In this document: positions 1-7,790 of the stretch, piece after piece
How positions within the stretch are numbered: the stretch's first letter is position 1
How the letters are laid out: each line of letters opens with the position of its first letter
Assembly (NCBI GenBank): GCA_944322885.1
Contig: CALUQH010000023.1
Location: 1 to 33,072 of the forward strand
DNA: 33,072 nucleotides
Direction of reading: 5' to 3'
Origin: Candidatus Gastranaerophilales bacterium
GTDB lineage: Bacteria > Cyanobacteriota > Vampirovibrionia > Gastranaerophilales > Gastranaerophilaceae
Notes under the pieces: generated by a model
The model's database searches: none
The model's input: the letters and a program-made list of their open reading frames with translations, nothing else
Told to the model about the DNA's origin: nothing
Made by a program: the position numbers and the translations under genes

Positions 1-413
1 AAAACCCTATCTGAAAGATAGAGTTCGGAATTCTTTTTACGTAATTCCTCGTGTGTGTAGAAGGTTAGTGTGTAGTAGGTAGTGTAAATAGTTAGTGTGT
101 AGTTTATGTCTCGTGTTTATTTAATTCCTCATAATGGATATTGTTTATTACTTACATATTAATAAAGTATTTTTTAAGTATATAATTGCTATATCCTATT
201 TATTTTGTTACATTTCTTCATAAAATATCCGAAATAACAGAGTTTAAAAGTATTTAAGAAATTAAAGCTTTTTAAATATTTACTCTTAATCCCCTCTTTC
301 CTGATTATATATTTCCCAAAAAATATATATAATTAACACTATTTTTAGAAAAACATCCATATTTTTTACATAGTGTTTACTTCTTCTTTATCTAATCTTT
401 ACACGTAAAATAC
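1..413. other. Long AT-rich intergenic leader upstream of glnA
   Basis: No convincing coding region is visible on either strand. The stretch is AT-rich. It contains a small perfect hairpin (CTATCT / AGATAG around a GAA loop, 7-21), a 13-nt direct repeat GTTAGTGTGTAGT at 64-76 and 91-103, and the 9-mer TAATTCCTC at 42-50 and again at 122-130. These may be remnants of an intergenic repeat. No function can be assigned; the promoter for glnA lies just downstream. Confidence 0.6.
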
Positions 414-442
414 TTGACCTTTTTTGAAAAAAGTATTCTAAT
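414..442 (+). promoter_or_regulatory. Sigma70-type promoter of glnA
   Basis: A -35 box TTGACC (414-419, 5/6 to consensus) and a -10 box TCTAAT (437-442, 5/6) are separated by 17 nt. Transcription would start near 449, giving a leader of about 37 nt before the glnA start at 486. The spacer carries a perfect palindrome (see 419-433). Confidence 0.7.
419..433. promoter_or_regulatory. Palindrome in the glnA promoter spacer, candidate operator
   Basis: The sequence CTTTTTTGAAAAAAG is a perfect inverted repeat (7-bp arms, 1-nt centre) between the -35 and -10 boxes of the glnA promoter. A protein bound here would block RNA polymerase. It does not match the GlnR (TGTTA-N7-TAACA) or NtcA (GTA-N8-TAC) consensus. 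In an AT-rich genome an A/T palindrome can also arise by chance. Confidence 0.3.
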
Positions 443-485
443 AATAAGATAAAAATTAGTTACAGCTTTAAGAAAAGAGGTTTGC

Positions 486-1850
486 ATGAAAGAATTTTCC
501 CACACCCGTCTGGATAACAGACAATTCAGTGAAGATGACATCAAGGGTTACATTAAAGAGTACAACATCAAATTTATCAAACTGCAGTTTGTAGATTTGA
601 ACGGACAGGTTAAAAATATGACTGTTCCGTCACAGCATATTGAAAAAGTTTTGAATAACGAAATTATGCTCGATGGTTCTTCTATTAAAGGATTCAGAAG
701 TATTGAAACATCTGATATGTTCTTTTATCCAGACAAAAATTCTTTCCAGCTTCTTCCTTGGCGGGAAAATGAAGGAATGCATTCAGCAAGACTTATCTGC
801 GACATTTATAATGCGGATGGCACACCTTTTGAAGGATGCCCGAGATGTAATTTAAAAAGAATTATGAAAGAAGCGGAAAAAATGGGCTTTTCCATGAATA
901 TCGGGCCTGAAGCCGAATTTTTCTTATTTTCAAAAGATAAAGACGGAAATGTTACAACAACGACTCAGGACAGCGCCGGTTATTATGATGTGGGGCCTGA
1001 GGATTTAGGTGAAGATGTAAGATCTGACATTGTTTTAACTTTACAGGAAATGGGATTTGATATTGAAGCTTCTCACCACGAAGTTGCGGACGGTCAGCAT
1101 GAAGTTGATTTCAGATATGCTGACGTTTTGACTGCTGCCGATAATGTTGCGACATTCAAAATTGCGGTAAAGGCAATTGCCGCAAAACACAATCTGCATG
1201 CGACATTTATGCCTAAACCTATATACGGAATTAACGGTTCAGGTATGCACTGCAATATTTCTCTGTTTAAAGATAACAAAAACGCTTTTTATGATGAAAA
1301 AGCGGAATATCAGCTTTCGGATATTGCAAAATATTCTATAGGCGGGCTGCTTAAACACGTAAAAAGCATTACGGCAATATTAAATCCGACAGTAAACAGT
1401 TTCAAACGTCTTGTTCCGGGTTACGAAGCACCGGTTTATCTTGCCTGGTCTTTAGCTAACAGAAGCGCCCTTCTAAGAGTTCCTGCAAAACGCGGAAGCT
1501 CAACAAGAGTTGAACTTCGTTCTCCTGATCCTGCCTGCAACCCGTATTTAGCATTTGCGGCTATTTTGGAGGCCTGCCTTGACGGGGTTAGAAATAAAAT
1601 TGACCCTCCGGCTCCTGTCGAAAGCAATATTTACAAATTAACCACCAAAGAACGCAAAAAACAAAGAATTGACGCGCTTCCGGGAAGTTTGGCAGAAGCA
1701 CTCGATTTATTTGATAAATCGCTTGTATCAAGAGCTGCTCTCGGAGATCATATCTTTAATGAATTTTTATCCGCTAAGAAAAAAGAATGGGATTCATTTA
1801 GAACTTATGTTTCACAGTGGGAAATAGACAGATATTTAGAAAGATATTAA
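486..1850 (+). CDS. glnA: Glutamine synthetase, type I-alpha
   Basis: Catalyses ATP-dependent condensation of glutamate and ammonia to glutamine, the central step of nitrogen assimilation, in the cytoplasm. At 454 aa it has the length of class I-alpha enzymes. The beta-grasp N-terminal domain (residues ~20-105) is followed by the catalytic domain with the metal-binding EAEFFLF segment (~143-149), the glutamate-binding NGSGMHCN loop, and the RVELRSPDPACNPYLAFAAIL segment. The adenylylation-loop tyrosine motif (NLYDLP) of class I-beta enzymes is absent; the equivalent region reads NIYKLTTKE, so control is probably by feedback and transcription rather than adenylylation. The start is supported by AGAGG five bases before ATG. 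It is monocistronic, with its own promoter at 414-442 and a strong terminator at 1852-1879. Confidence 0.97.
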   Translation: MKEFSHTRLDNRQFSEDDIKGYIKEYNIKFIKLQFVDLNGQVKNMTVPSQHIEKVLNNEIMLDGSSIKGFRSIETSDMFFYPDKNSFQLLPWRENEGMHSARLICDIYNADGTPFEGCPRCNLKRIMKEAEKMGFSMNIGPEAEFFLFSKDKDGNVTTTTQDSAGYYDVGPEDLGEDVRSDIVLTLQEMGFDIEASHHEVADGQHEVDFRYADVLTAADNVATFKIAVKAIAAKHNLHATFMPKPIYGINGSGMHCNISLFKDNKNAFYDEKAEYQLSDIAKYSIGGLLKHVKSITAILNPTVNSFKRLVPGYEAPVYLAWSLANRSALLRVPAKRGSSTRVELRSPDPACNPYLAFAAILEACLDGVRNKIDPPAPVESNIYKLTTKERKKQRIDALPGSLAEALDLFDKSLVSRAALGDHIFNEFLSAKKKEWDSFRTYVSQWEIDRYLERY

Positions 1851-1851
1851 C

Positions 1852-1879
1852 AAAAAGCCTCTCTTATGAGAGGCTTTTT
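1852..1879. terminator. Bidirectional intrinsic terminator between glnA and the DUF512 gene
   Basis: A perfect 12-bp stem, AAAAAGCCTCTC paired with GAGAGGCTTTTT around a TTAT loop, has A and T runs on both sides, so it can stop transcription from either strand. The downstream arm lies inside the last codons of the convergent minus-strand gene ending at 1864. Confidence 0.9.
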
Positions 1880-3132
1880 AAATATTCCACAATTTCTTTT
1901 GCTGAATATATATCCTTTACAATAAAGAATTCTTTTTGTGTCTGTTTTTTCACATAGTCCAATGTTTTTCCATCTAAAAAGTCCTCGGAATAAGGTCTTA
2001 GCATTACAGACGGTATAATAACAAGGTCAGTATCCAAATCTTTTACGGTTCTAATTAAATCATCGGTTGTAATAAGTCCCGAAACAGTTATATCATCTCC
2101 CCAGTATTCGGATTTTACCGGATTGACAGTTACGGAAAGATTTTCTATTTTATTTAAGCCCTCTGATATTTTATCTATCGCATATTTAGCGGCATACCCA
2201 GTAGCAAAAGAAATTTTCAATGGCGATTTAATCTTTTTGGGGAGTTTTCTTGATTTAAAATCATCTATGAGTATTCGCAAAGAACCTACCCCGTCATCAA
2301 GCTGCGAAAAACTCCCGTAATACTTTGCCTCAGGAATTTTACGCCCGGCAAGAAGAAAAAACTCATCAGAACAGCATACACGTTTGTATTTTGAAGCAAT
2401 ATCAATAGTTTGCTCAGCGCATTTTTTATCTACACGCTTTAAACCTTCAGTCCTAAACTGGGTAAGCCCAACAGGAACAATTGCCGTTGAAAGAACTGTT
2501 GTTTTTAATTTGGCAAGATCCGACAGGGTTCTTTCAAGTTCCTCTCCGTCATTGTAGCCGGGGCAAAGAACTATTTGAGCGTGAAAAGGTATTTTATTTT
2601 TACGGAACCAGTTTAAATTTTCAAGAGCTTTACCCGCATTAGGATTTCTTAGCATCTTTACTCGCAAATCAGGATTTGTGGTATGAACAGAAACATAAAA
2701 AGGCCCGAGCTGCATCCTTTTTATTCTCTCTTTGTCCTGTTCGGTAAGATTTGTCAAAGTAATATAAGTTCCTTGCAGATAAGAAAGCCTGTAATCATCG
2801 TCTTTTATGTAAAGCGTGTCCCGCAATCCTTTTGGCTGCTGATCAACAAAACAAAATATGCAATGGTTTAAACAGGGTTTCACTCTGTCAAATACCGCAC
2901 TTTCAAAAACAATTCCCAAATCTTCATCAAAATCTTTTTCGATTTCTATAATCTCAGTTTCTCCGTCAGCCTTTTTTATTTCAAGGGTAATTAACTCAGA
3001 CTTGCAAAGGAAATTATAATCAATCATATCAGACATTGCGGTATTGTCGATAGAAACAATTTCATCTTTAGGCTGTATTTCAAGTTCTTCGGCAATCGAG
3101 CCTTTTAAAACTTCACTAACTATTGCCGGCAT
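1864..3132 (-). CDS. PDZ / radical SAM / DUF512 protein (cyanobacterial-type Fe-S oxidoreductase)
   Basis: A 422-aa protein resembling the family TIGR03279/DUF512, which is near-universal in cyanobacteria and has no established substrate. The N-terminal ~70 residues look like a degenerate PDZ domain. The cluster-binding C-x3-C-x2-C motif reads CLNHCIFC, followed by FVDQQPKGLRDTLYIKDDDY, a family hallmark. The C-terminal third is the DUF512 region with SGLITTDDL and VMLRPYSEDFLDG. The frame is open to a TTG at 3153, but the ATG at 3132 is preferred because it starts closer to the family's usual N-terminus and overlaps the upstream PadR gene by only 17 nt. It is the last gene of the minus-strand operon that starts at 7740. 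Family assignment is from memory of its motifs; the biochemical role is unknown. Confidence 0.85.
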   Translation of the reverse strand: MPAIVSEVLKGSIAEELEIQPKDEIVSIDNTAMSDMIDYNFLCKSELITLEIKKADGETEIIEIEKDFDEDLGIVFESAVFDRVKPCLNHCIFCFVDQQPKGLRDTLYIKDDDYRLSYLQGTYITLTNLTEQDKERIKRMQLGPFYVSVHTTNPDLRVKMLRNPNAGKALENLNWFRKNKIPFHAQIVLCPGYNDGEELERTLSDLAKLKTTVLSTAIVPVGLTQFRTEGLKRVDKKCAEQTIDIASKYKRVCCSDEFFLLAGRKIPEAKYYGSFSQLDDGVGSLRILIDDFKSRKLPKKIKSPLKISFATGYAAKYAIDKISEGLNKIENLSVTVNPVKSEYWGDDITVSGLITTDDLIRTVKDLDTDLVIIPSVMLRPYSEDFLDGKTLDYVKKQTQKEFFIVKDIYSAKEIVEYLKSLS

Positions 3133-3640
3133 TATCTTTTTCCAATCCTTCAACTATTGTTATAAAATTTGAAAAGTCACAAACAGTATTATCAAGGACA
3201 ATTTTTTGATAAAAATTTGTATGCTTATATTCATCATTTAAAATATTCTGCGCCTCTGTTTTAAATTTCATTGCACGCGCCTTAACAGAGAAAAACAGCC
3301 GCTTCTTTTCTTCAACAGACAGCACATCCGCACAGCCGATTTTTATTCTGGCATTTGAATAAAATTGAAGCGGATTATCGCTCATATCCTCAAGGAGCAG
3401 TCTGTTCAACTCGTTTTGCCCCTGCTTTGTTATCGAATAATAAACAGACAACTTCCCGCCCTCAGACATCATTTTCCTTGCAGAAAGATAACCTTTTTCC
3501 ACAAGACGCTTTAAGGCCGGGTTTAAAGCTCCGAAACTCGGTTTTGTATACGGAGAAAAAATATCCTCAATATGCTTTTGAACAGCATACATGGTTAAAT
3601 CTCTTCTTAATAAAACATATAAAATCAAGAGTTCCGTCAT
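3116..3640 (-). CDS. PadR-family transcriptional regulator
   Basis: A 174-aa DNA-binding protein. The N-terminal winged helix reads TELLILYVLLRRDLTMYAVQ, then SFGALNPALKRLVEKGYL (the PadR recognition helix), then the wing SVYYSITKQGQNEL. The C-terminal half (~85-174) is a helical PadR dimerisation domain of the long (PadR_C) type. PadR proteins are usually ligand-responsive repressors of small operons. An in-frame TTG lies 24 nt upstream (3664), only 2 nt from the dgkA stop; the ATG at 3640 gives the canonical PadR N-terminus. It lies between dgkA and the radical-SAM gene, overlapping the latter. Its ligand and targets are not evident; autoregulation of this operon is possible but not shown. 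Confidence 0.85.
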   Translation of the reverse strand: MTELLILYVLLRRDLTMYAVQKHIEDIFSPYTKPSFGALNPALKRLVEKGYLSARKMMSEGGKLSVYYSITKQGQNELNRLLLEDMSDNPLQFYSNARIKIGCADVLSVEEKKRLFFSVKARAMKFKTEAQNILNDEYKHTNFYQKIVLDNTVCDFSNFITIVEGLEKDNAGNS

Positions 3641-3666
3641 ATTATAAATATAACATAAAATCAAAC

Positions 3667-4047
3667 TTAGTGCGCAATAATATTCAACAATGCCGACCCA
3701 AAAAGCAAAACCCCGATTACTATTGCAACAACCGATGCAAACATAACGGCACCCGCTGAAATATCTTTTGCCATACCGACAAGTTTGGAATACCTGTTAT
3801 GAAAAACAGCATCAAGAGAAAACTCAACTGCAGAATTTAGCATCTCCGTAACAATCACAAATGCAATTGTTAAAAGCAATATACACATACGCTCAATACT
3901 GAAGTCAAGAACAATAGCAAGTGCAAGAACAGCCATTGCAATACAAAAATGGACTCTTATATTTACTTCTGATTTCAACACAAGACGCATACCTTTTCTG
4001 GCATTTTTGAATGTGTTTGAAAATCCCTGCTGTTTAAACTTTGTCAT
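3667..4047 (-). CDS. dgkA: Diacylglycerol / undecaprenol kinase, DgkA family
   Basis: A 126-aa integral membrane kinase with three predicted transmembrane helices. The family signature is seen as EMLNSAVEFSLDAV followed by AKDISAGAVMFA. In Gram-negative bacteria the enzyme phosphorylates diacylglycerol; in many Gram-positives the homologue phosphorylates undecaprenol to recycle the lipid carrier, and the sequence alone does not tell which applies here. The start overlaps the end of ybeY by 14 nt, so translation is coupled. The order pgpH-ybeY-dgkA is the widely conserved bacterial arrangement (often followed by cdd and era, which are missing here). Confidence 0.93.
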   Translation of the reverse strand: MTKFKQQGFSNTFKNARKGMRLVLKSEVNIRVHFCIAMAVLALAIVLDFSIERMCILLLTIAFVIVTEMLNSAVEFSLDAVFHNRYSKLVGMAKDISAGAVMFASVVAIVIGVLLFGSALLNIIAH

Positions 4048-4540
4048 ATCCTATACTTTCCAGCGCTTTGTTTTGTAAATCTATAACAAAATTATAATCT
4101 TCTTCGGTTTGATGGTCAAATCCCAACAAATGCAATATACCATGACTGATTAAAAAAGCCAATTCATATTCTTTTGAAACATTTTTCTTTTTCGCTTCTT
4201 CAATCACCTTATCAAGAGCTATTATCACTTCTCCGAGATTAATCTCTCCGTCAAAAATGAATTTTTCATCACCGTCTGCAAAAATAGCAAATGTAATTAT
4301 GTCAGCCGGATAATCTTTATTTCGGTATTCTTTGTTTATTTGATGCGTTTTTTGACTGTCACAGTATAGAAAATCAAACGATACAGTATCATAATCAAAA
4401 CTATTTAAACAACTTTTTTCATAAACATCAGGTAAGGAAAGATAAAACTTCAAAATATCACGCGCCTTATCTATAAATTCTTTTTCATCAACTTCCCAAC
4501 AATTATAAATATTCTCACTGAAAATATTGAAATCAGGCAT
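4034..4540 (-). CDS. ybeY: Endoribonuclease / rRNA maturation factor YbeY
   Basis: A 168-aa metal-dependent ribonuclease family needed for 16S rRNA 3'-end maturation and ribosome quality control. The zinc-binding H-x3-H-x5-H motif is intact as HGILHLLGFDH, and the preceding segment PADIITFAI and DGEINLGEVIIALD match the family. The frame is open further upstream, but ATG at 4540 is chosen: it is preceded by GAGG, overlaps the pgpH stop by 8 nt, and gives the usual family length. Upstream residues would be an out-of-frame reading of the pgpH tail. It sits between pgpH and dgkA. Confidence 0.95.
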   Translation of the reverse strand: MPDFNIFSENIYNCWEVDEKEFIDKARDILKFYLSLPDVYEKSCLNSFDYDTVSFDFLYCDSQKTHQINKEYRNKDYPADIITFAIFADGDEKFIFDGEINLGEVIIALDKVIEEAKKKNVSKEYELAFLISHGILHLLGFDHQTEEDYNFVIDLQNKALESIGYDKV

Positions 4541-6749
4541 TTTTACCCTCATCAGTTTTTGGAGTTTCTTCGGACTTTTTTTCGCCCTCCAGCTGTTTAA
4601 TTTTATTTTCCAAATCTTCATCAATAAGCTTTACAGGCATATTTATTTTTTGCTTTTGCAATTCCTCTGCCAGATTTTCCTGATATTTAATTCGGTTATG
4701 CTGCATACCTCTTAGTATCCTTGAAAAGGTTGAAGCAATAGTTTTTATGTCTTTTAACGTCAACGGGCTGTCAGACAATTGTCCATCATTGAGTCTTTCT
4801 ATAATAATTTTATTTATCATGGCCTCAATCTCTTCAGGAGTAGGATTTTTCAATGATCTTACAGCAGATTCAACAGCATCAGCAATCATTAATATAGCAG
4901 TTTCTTTTGTATTAGGTTTAGGACCTGCGTATCTGAACTGTTCTTCTTTTACATTTTCAGCCCCTTCTTCCTTGACTGCCTGATTATAAAAATAACTTGC
5001 AAGTCCTTCACCATGGTGCTGAAGAATAAAGTTTTGTATAACCTGCGGTAAATGATATTTTTTTGCATACTCTATACCGTCTTTCGGATGAGCCGTTATA
5101 ATCATTTTGCTGATTCTGGGTGTAAATTTATTATGCGGATTTTCAATCAAAAAATAAGATTGATTTTCGACAAAGAATAACGGCCGTTTTAATTTACCTA
5201 CATCATGGTATAAAGCTCCAACACGGGCCAGAATAGGATCTGCACCAATAGCTTCTGCAGCAGCCTCGCATAAATTTGAGACCATTAAACTATGGTGATA
5301 AGTTCCGGGAGCATCAATCTGCAGACGTTTCAAAAGTTTTTGGTTATGGTCTCCAAATTCAGCAAGACCATAAGATGTAATAATCTTAAATGTACTTTCG
5401 AACAATGGCAGGGAACCCAGTGTTATAATTGAACTTACAATTCCGTTCAAAAATATAAAAGAAATATCTTTTAAAATTAAAACATTATCAACATCAATCA
5501 GACATTTTTCAAGCAAATATATACTAAAAACAATTACAATACCCGCAGCAGATATATTAAACCCGATTTTAATTAAATCAGCACGCCTTGCATACTTTAT
5601 CTGAGACATCAAAATAACGGAAAATATAGTTAACATAATAAAAGTAACAATAAATTGAATATTATATTGATATCCCACAACCATAACAGAAAGCAGCATA
5701 ATTGAAGCAACCAGTGCTATACGCGGATTTGTAAATATCGACATTAACATTAAAAATACCGGAACAGGCAATACATAAGGGGAAAAACCAACAGGGAGCA
5801 TTACCCCTATGGTCGCAAGCAGTATGGCAAGAACAGCAGATAATGAAAGATATCTGGGTTCCAAATATTCTTTTTCAAAGAATTTCATAAATCCTAAAAA
5901 CAATGATGTCGCAATAAATACTATTATATAAATTGCAGCCAGTCCCTGCCAGTTAAGCTCATAAACATTATAACCTGCCTGACGGAGTGCATCCCTTTTT
6001 AATCTTGTAACAGGTTCGCCCTCAAAAAGGATTTTGTCGCCTTTTTGAAATACAACTTCATAAGGTTTTACCGAATTTTGGGCATTTTTTCTTGCTATTT
6101 CCGTTGCAAATTCATCTACAACTAAATTTGGAACTATTACCTGTTCCAGTAATGCGGTAATTACAGATACCTGACGCCTTGAAACGTTAGACACAAGGTT
6201 ATTTAAGATAAGAGTATCGATATTATCTTTCTCATAGTCTTTTTCAGTTATGCCAGCATTCAAGATATTTGTAAGGATTAAAGATGATTTGTCAAAAACC
6301 TCATGAAGGCTGTTATCATCAGCTTTTAACAAATAATTAATAACAAAATCTCTCTTTGAATTATCAGAAAGATCAAATAAAATACCTATTTCTTCTTTTT
6401 TTACGGAAACATCAACATCTTTTCTGCGGATTTGCATTATTGAAGATTGAAGAGTCTGTAAATTGCCTTTTATAAAATCGTCCTCTGCAGGAGCCATAAT
6501 CGGATCAATTTTTTGGGCAACCTCCTTTTTATGTTGTTCCGTACGCTTAACATCTTCTACAATGAGAGTTTTTTGTGCAATAATATCACGTTTGCTTATA
6601 CCGTTTTCAATAATATTTTGAAAAAAGAAATTCTGTGATGATATTATTGCAGTCAAAACAATCGTGAATGCAAAAAAAGATAGAATTTTAACAGTAAGTG
6701 CAGATGTTAAAGAGTCTGTAAACTTTGAAATAAATTCCAATTTTGCCAT
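4533..6749 (-). CDS. pgpH: 7TM-HD cyclic-di-AMP phosphodiesterase PgpH/YqfF
   Basis: A 738-aa membrane protein. One N-terminal transmembrane helix (~20-40) is followed by an extracytoplasmic 7TMR-HDED domain (~45-265), about seven transmembrane helices (~268-455), and a cytoplasmic HD phosphohydrolase domain. Metal ligands are visible at H485-H486, H515-D516 (in HDVGK), H554 and H578-H579. Characterised homologues hydrolyse c-di-AMP to pApA. It is followed by ybeY with an 8-nt overlap, and preceded by the GT2 gene with a 49-nt gap. The c-di-AMP synthase gene cdaA lies about 6.3 kb away in the same window. Assignment to c-di-AMP (rather than another nucleotide) rests on family knowledge and the presence of cdaA. 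Confidence 0.93.
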   Translation of the reverse strand: MAKLEFISKFTDSLTSALTVKILSFFAFTIVLTAIISSQNFFFQNIIENGISKRDIIAQKTLIVEDVKRTEQHKKEVAQKIDPIMAPAEDDFIKGNLQTLQSSIMQIRRKDVDVSVKKEEIGILFDLSDNSKRDFVINYLLKADDNSLHEVFDKSSLILTNILNAGITEKDYEKDNIDTLILNNLVSNVSRRQVSVITALLEQVIVPNLVVDEFATEIARKNAQNSVKPYEVVFQKGDKILFEGEPVTRLKRDALRQAGYNVYELNWQGLAAIYIIVFIATSLFLGFMKFFEKEYLEPRYLSLSAVLAILLATIGVMLPVGFSPYVLPVPVFLMLMSIFTNPRIALVASIMLLSVMVVGYQYNIQFIVTFIMLTIFSVILMSQIKYARRADLIKIGFNISAAGIVIVFSIYLLEKCLIDVDNVLILKDISFIFLNGIVSSIITLGSLPLFESTFKIITSYGLAEFGDHNQKLLKRLQIDAPGTYHHSLMVSNLCEAAAEAIGADPILARVGALYHDVGKLKRPLFFVENQSYFLIENPHNKFTPRISKMIITAHPKDGIEYAKKYHLPQVIQNFILQHHGEGLASYFYNQAVKEEGAENVKEEQFRYAGPKPNTKETAILMIADAVESAVRSLKNPTPEEIEAMINKIIIERLNDGQLSDSPLTLKDIKTIASTFSRILRGMQHNRIKYQENLAEELQKQKINMPVKLIDEDLENKIKQLEGEKKSEETPKTDEGKNA

Positions 6750-6798
6750 ATATTAAAACACCTTATTTTTAATTAATCTCTTTACATTTTATAACGTC

Positions 6799-7740
6799 CT
6801 AAAATTTTTTCAAGTCCTGCAGTTTCAGCCTGTTTTGAATGTCCTCAAGCAACTTTCTGTTAATTGATAAAAGCTCCGAAAGTATCGCAATTACTCCGAC
6901 CTGAACACTCGTTAAAATTAAAATTGCAGATAAAATCAAAGATTGGATATGACCGCCTCCGTTTCCCGTAAAATAAAACCAGAGAAAACGCAGCCCGACA
7001 AATGCTCCGGGCAAAAAAAATAAACAGGCAAGTATCGTAAAAAATCTGAACGGACGGTAAATAATAAACATTCTTAGCATTGTATAAATTGAACGTCTTA
7101 TATAATCAAACATATTTTTGACAAGTTTTGATTCCCTTAAATCAGGATTTACATTAACGGGAACACAAACTATCTGTAACCCTTTAGCCTTAGCTTGAAT
7201 AATAGTTTCCAGAGTATAAGTATAATTATCAAATATATTTAACTGAAGTGCAGCATTTCTTGAAAATGCTCTAAAACCGCTCGGAGCATCCTCTACCGAT
7301 GTCGAGCTTACCATGCGCATAACAAAAGAACCGAGTTTTTGCAGACATTTTTTCAAAAAAGAAAAATGCTTTATTTTAGCTACCGGACGGGAACCTATGA
7401 CAATATCAGCCCCTTTGTCCAAAATCGGTTTAACAAGATCCTTAATATTATCTGCACTATACTGATTATCAGCGTCGGTATTTACAATTATATCAGCCCC
7501 AAGTTCAAGAGACTTCTTGATCCCTGCCATAAAAGCTTTTGCGAGTCCGCAGTTATGCTCCATTTCAACAATATGCGCCCCGTAATGCTTTGCAACTTCA
7601 ACTGTTCTGTCTGTTGAACCGTCATCAACGATTAACACTTCTATATTATCTATTCCATCAATCTGCTTGGGTAAAGCATCCAGAGTTACCGGCAAAGCAA
7701 GTTCCTCATTATAACAAGGAATTTGAATAATCAGTTTCAT
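6799..7740 (-). CDS. GT2 glycosyltransferase, polyprenyl-phosphate sugar synthase-like
   Basis: A 313-aa protein of the dolichyl/undecaprenyl-phosphate hexose synthase type (DPM1/ArnC-like). The Rossmann-like GT-A domain occupies ~1-225, with the nucleotide-binding IPCYNEE and IEVLIVDDGSTD, the metal-binding NTDADNQYS, and the acceptor-side EDAPSGFRAFSR. Two hydrophobic segments (~232-258 and ~266-290) anchor the C-terminus in the membrane. Such enzymes load a sugar from a nucleotide donor onto a polyprenyl phosphate for use by GT-C transferases. A GT39-type transferase is transcribed divergently next door (7791), and a DgkA-family kinase lies in the same operon, which fits a lipid-linked sugar pathway. 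The sugar is unknown. Confidence 0.87.
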   Translation of the reverse strand: MKLIIQIPCYNEELALPVTLDALPKQIDGIDNIEVLIVDDGSTDRTVEVAKHYGAHIVEMEHNCGLAKAFMAGIKKSLELGADIIVNTDADNQYSADNIKDLVKPILDKGADIVIGSRPVAKIKHFSFLKKCLQKLGSFVMRMVSSTSVEDAPSGFRAFSRNAALQLNIFDNYTYTLETIIQAKAKGLQIVCVPVNVNPDLRESKLVKNMFDYIRRSIYTMLRMFIIYRPFRFFTILACLFFLPGAFVGLRFLWFYFTGNGGGHIQSLILSAILILTSVQVGVIAILSELLSINRKLLEDIQNRLKLQDLKKF

Positions 7741-7772
7741 AACTATCCCCTTTTAAATTTTTCTTTTTATTA

Positions 7773-7778
7773 TATAAT
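7773..7778 (+). promoter_or_regulatory. Candidate -10 box for the GT39 gene
   Basis: A perfect TATAAT lies in the 50-bp divergent gap. No good -35 box is seen (CTTTTA or TTTTAA at 16-17 nt spacing). Transcription would begin near 7785, leaving a very short leader for the gene starting at 7791 or 7800. Confidence 0.4.
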
Positions 7779-7790
7779 TAAAGAGGGATT

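Noticed and set aside
7..33. Possible tRNA fragment (CTATCTGAAAGATAG followed by GTTCGGAATTC)
   Set aside because: The anticodon-like stem and the T-arm-like TTCG overlap, the T stem does not pair, and no acceptor stem is present.
486..1850. NtcA site control of glnA, as in photosynthetic cyanobacteria
   Set aside because: No GTA-N8-TAC sequence is found at a suitable distance from the promoter.
3355..3759. 134-codon open frame on the plus strand
   Set aside because: Antisense to PadR and dgkA, both supported by family motifs.
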